The translations under genes and the position numbers were made by a program. This document shows, one piece after another, positions 61,565 through 64,000 of a stretch of DNA of 64,000 bases. Numbering within the stretch: position 1 is the stretch's first letter; each line of letters begins with the position of its first letter. Source of the DNA: Verrucomicrobiota bacterium (GTDB lineage Bacteria; Verrucomicrobiota; Verrucomicrobiia; Limisphaerales; J093); NCBI GenBank assembly GCA_022710935.1, contig JAKLFY010000009.1:51161-115160 (forward strand), written 5' to 3'. Below the pieces are notes generated by a model. That model saw only the letters and a program-made list of their open reading frames with translations. It did not search any database and had not been told where the DNA came from.

Positions 61565-62737
61565 TTACTTCGGTTCGAGTCGCTCGCGGGGGGGCAGAGG
61601 CGGGAACGACGCGTGGGGCTCGGTCTGGTACCAGAAAGCGACGGCGGCGACATCATCTTCCGTCTGCAAGTACCGGCCGCCTTCCTGCCAGCCGAGGGAC
61701 TGGATCGTGACGCGCAGATCCTGCTCGAAGCGGATGGGATCGGTGATGTGCCATCGGTAGAGGCCGAAGCGCTGGCCCGGTTGATAGATCTGATCGGGCG
61801 GCAGCACCTGGGCGAGGCCCGAGTAGGGCGTCGAGAACACGGTGTAACGGGCCTTTCCCCCGTCGTCCTTGGTGTCGAAGTTGTACGACCCGCAGAAGTA
61901 ATCCTCCGTGCCGGTCCCGCAGATCGTCGGCCACTCCTTGTCGCCGTCCATGTAGAACTTGATCTCGCCTTCGCCCCACCAGCCTGGGCTGTGCACTTCC
62001 CAGGCCATGTAGGTGCCCACGTAATGACCCTTGCCCTTGATGCCATCGATGATGGTGAAGAGCCCTTTTTGTTTGAGCGGATCTTCGCGGCGGAACTGGG
62101 CATGCAGGTAAGCGGAATCCTCCGGCACCGCCCCAAGCGCGTAGTTGACCTGGTAATAGAGCACCATGTCCTTGTCGTCGAGATTCTCCATCGTGATGCG
62201 CGCCCGCTTGCGGAATGGCATCGTCCAGTAGCAATTGAAGGCGCTCCCCGGGTTCACGCACACGGCCAGGGAATTGATCTGGGCGTACTTCCCCCAGCCG
62301 CACGCGAAGAAGTCGCTCATCGGGCACTCGATCGACGGCTCCTTTTCGTCATCCCAGTAGAACCGCAGAATGTACCAGCGGGTCTTGTCGAGCGGCGCCG
62401 GCGTCATCCAAATCTGTTGAATGGCCCCAGGCCCCGCGATGTCCGCCATGGTGAAGGTGCTCCGCGCGGGAATGCGGACCGAGGGCGAGACCTTCCAGCC
62501 CTGACCGAGATCGCGCGAGGCGTTCTTGCCGGTGCCTTCGGTCGCCATGCCCGCCTTCCCTTTTTCGCCGGTGAAGTTCTCCGGCGAAATCGAACGCGTC
62601 TTGGCGTCCGACATGCGGAACAGGTTGCCCAGATTCACTTCGATGCCGTTGAAGGCCGATTCGGCAGCGATGCACGGAGACCAGGAGAGTGCGCCGGCCA
62701 TCAGGGCCGCCGCCCAGAACACGGGAATACGCTTCAT
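61565..62737 (-). CDS. Secreted DUF2961 protein (GH172-type)
   Basis: 390 residues with signal peptide MKRIPVFWAAALMAGALSWS. DUF2961 motifs: SPENFTGEKGKAGMATEGTG, RIPARSTFTMADIAGPGAIQ, WYILRFYWDDEKEPSIECPM, FFACGWGKYAQINSLAVCVN, PGWWGEGEIKFYMDGDKEWP and ICGTGTEDYFCGSYNF with the conserved Glu. The family founded GH172, which includes difructose-dianhydride and arabinofuranosyl-type transferases and hydrolases. Together with the GH51 enzyme at 5167 it suggests processing of furanose-containing polysaccharides (inference). Confidence 0.9.
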   Translation of the reverse strand: MKRIPVFWAAALMAGALSWSPCIAAESAFNGIEVNLGNLFRMSDAKTRSISPENFTGEKGKAGMATEGTGKNASRDLGQGWKVSPSVRIPARSTFTMADIAGPGAIQQIWMTPAPLDKTRWYILRFYWDDEKEPSIECPMSDFFACGWGKYAQINSLAVCVNPGSAFNCYWTMPFRKRARITMENLDDKDMVLYYQVNYALGAVPEDSAYLHAQFRREDPLKQKGLFTIIDGIKGKGHYVGTYMAWEVHSPGWWGEGEIKFYMDGDKEWPTICGTGTEDYFCGSYNFDTKDDGGKARYTVFSTPYSGLAQVLPPDQIYQPGQRFGLYRWHITDPIRFEQDLRVTIQSLGWQEGGRYLQTEDDVAAVAFWYQTEPHASFPPLPPRERLEPK

Positions 62738-62865
62738 AGGAAGTCTGAGGTTTTTGCGTCAGCACACATGATTCGCGTGAGAACCTATCAGCCGACCAGC
62801 GGCGGTGTCCAGACCGGCGATGGGGTCGCCAACTCGCAGCCGTGCACCGCGTTGTTGTCGGTGTT

Positions 62866-62944
62866 GTGTCCCCCGGCATGGGCACCCCGGGCCTACATCG
62901 GATGGAAAGTCCCGCTGTCGGGCGCGTGCCCCGACGCGGCGCAC
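62866..62944. repeat. Dispersed repeat family E, copy 3 (divergent)
   Basis: TGTTGTGTCCCCCGGCATGG, CACCCCGGGCCTACATCGG and TCGGGCGCGTGCCCCGACGC keep the hairpin pattern and the GGCCTAC string of the copies at 29770 and 46815. It fills the space in front of the phosphodiester glycosidase gene. Confidence 0.55.
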
Positions 62945-62995
62945 CTCACATTCTTCGCTCTGGCATTCCCGGAATCGTCGTCGTAATCGTAGAGC

Positions 62996-63859
62996 ATGAT
63001 TGGCATCGAGGTATCGAGAGTGGCTGGCGTTGCGGCGATCCTCGCGGCGGCGGCCTGCTGTGCAGTTTCCGAGGATGGCCGCGGACTCGACGCGTTCGGA
63101 CTGGAGTATCGACTCGAGGAGCGCACTGAGCCGCGTCCAAACCGGGTGCACATCGTGCGCGCGGATCTTGGGAAGGGTCGAGTGCGCCCGGCGGTTGTTC
63201 TGGCGCCCGACCCGGACGGGGACGGCCCGGCCGAGGCGGCTCTCACCCATCCGCTCAAGCTCGCGAGCGACCGGTCGGTGCTGGCGTTCGTCAACACCAA
63301 TCCGTGGGACAGTTTCCCCGATGCCGCCAGCAAGAGGAATCGAAGCTGGTTCGAAGGGCAACGGGTCGATATCCACGGATTGGCAGCGTCCGGCGGGGCC
63401 GTCCGAAGTCCAGCCCTGCCTGGCGGCGCGTCGGTTTGGTTCGACAAGGAAGGCCGTGTTGTGTTGGACGACGTTCCGCGGGGCGAGGCGGTGGGCGAAG
63501 GGATGTGCGGATTCCAGCCCGTTGTGAAGGATGGGGTTGTTGCCGCCGGGCCGGGCGGGCCGCAGCATCCGCGCACGGCCATCGGCACGGATCGCACCGG
63601 GACGGTTGTGTGGCTGGTCGTGGTTGACGGGCGGCAGGCGAAGTACAGCGAGGGGATGACACTGAACGAATTGGGGGGCGTCATGCAGGGCCTCGGCTGC
63701 TGGAATGCGATCAACATGGACGGAGGCGGCAGCAGCATCATGGGATTGGCGGATGCCGATGGACAACTTCGGGTCGTCAATCGGCCGTCCGGCGGCCTCT
63801 CGGGAATCCGCCCGCTGCCTGCAATCCTCACCCTCCGGCGGATTGCGGACGGTTCTTAG
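62996..63859 (+). CDS. Secreted phosphodiester glycosidase family protein (NAGPA domain)
   Basis: 287 residues from ATG 62996 (MIGIEVSRVAGVAAILAAAA), signal peptide cleaved near CCAVSEDG. The NAGPA-type domain shows VHIVRADLGKG, SVLAFVNTNPWDSFPDA, QHPRTAIGTDRTGTVVWLVV, SEGMTLNELGGVMQGLGCWN and INMDGGGSSIMGL. Related enzymes cleave GlcNAc from phosphodiesters; bacterial exported members probably act on cell-wall or phosphorylated glycans. The stop TAG (63857-63859) uses TA from the insertion target and G from the MITE-like element that follows, so the natural 3' end may have been changed by the insertion. Confidence 0.9.
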   Translation: MIGIEVSRVAGVAAILAAAACCAVSEDGRGLDAFGLEYRLEERTEPRPNRVHIVRADLGKGRVRPAVVLAPDPDGDGPAEAALTHPLKLASDRSVLAFVNTNPWDSFPDAASKRNRSWFEGQRVDIHGLAASGGAVRSPALPGGASVWFDKEGRVVLDDVPRGEAVGEGMCGFQPVVKDGVVAAGPGGPQHPRTAIGTDRTGTVVWLVVVDGRQAKYSEGMTLNELGGVMQGLGCWNAINMDGGGSSIMGLADADGQLRVVNRPSGGLSGIRPLPAILTLRRIADGS

Positions 63860-64000
63860 GGTCTGTGCAAAAGTTAATTCCGATTTTGCTGGAGGGGATT
63901 TGGCTCGCTGGCGAGGCGCGACGAAGGAGCATAGCCTTGACCTCTGTGACTGAGGAGCAACGAAGCCAGCGAGCCAAAGCCCCCCAGCCCTGCGGGGCGG
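63859..64000. mobile_element. MITE-like element, second copy (truncated by window edge)
   Basis: Starts GGGTCTGTGCAAAAGTTAAT directly after TTA (63856-63858) and continues TTGCTGGAGGGGATTTGGCT and CGACGAAGGAGCATAGCC to the right edge. It is the reverse complement of the right part of the element at 39887-40158, with few differences. The far end is not visible. Confidence 0.85.

Overview
The window reads as a high-GC chromosome fragment of a Verrucomicrobiota bacterium, most likely of the Pedosphaera/Limisphaerales type (inferred from gene content, not from a marker gene). Supporting signs are secreted glycoside hydrolases (GH51, GH5-like, GH172/DUF2961), an S1-type sulfatase, two TAT-exported Gfo/Idh/MocA oxidoreductases, a cytochrome with a hydrazine-synthase-alpha-like core, a PEP-CTERM exosortase substrate, a GxxExxY protein and many short palindromic intergenic repeats. 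No phage structural gene, transposase, rRNA, tRNA or CRISPR array was recognised. Layout. 1-7602: end of a WD40 protein, a small secreted protein, a large discoidin/di-haem protein on the minus strand, and a secreted alpha-L-arabinofuranosidase. 7608-21852: an unbroken minus-strand block headed by a sensor kinase and two response regulators, followed by secreted proteins, an outer-membrane barrel, a sulfatase, a FadL-type porin, a decayed porin and a GH5-like hydrolase; it looks like a two-component-regulated cell-surface programme. 22200-31040: accessory DNA rich in damaged genes (CehA/McbA-type metallohydrolase, a TIM-barrel hydrolase, a four-helix-bundle protein) around intact glmM and an ADP-ribosylglycohydrolase. 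31450-43207: RDD, DUF4097 and PEP-CTERM proteins, mutS, tspO, a catalase and ankyrin protein with a MITE-like element between them, and a membrane protein with the architecture of eukaryotic CWH43. 43464-55237: galE, a sugar-binding protein and permease lacking an ATPase, two oxidoreductases, a pseudouridine synthase-methyltransferase fusion, a large secreted hydrolase-like protein and a family 4 uracil-DNA glycosylase. 55451-56606: a low-GC island with a gutted DUF499-type gene, a GxxExxY protein and a fragment. 56664-63859: housekeeping genes (ubiX, comB, OGG-type glycosylase, apt, a primary-like sigma factor), then a GH172-type protein and a phosphodiester glycosidase. Two themes stand out. 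First, at least five genes have lost internal segments or been frameshifted. Second, several dispersed repeat families sit exactly at gene ends: the stop codons of tspO, an oxidoreductase, apt and the phosphodiester glycosidase are the first bases of a repeat, one repeat copy adds about 50 codons to the CWH43-like gene, and another supplies the ribosome binding site of that same gene.
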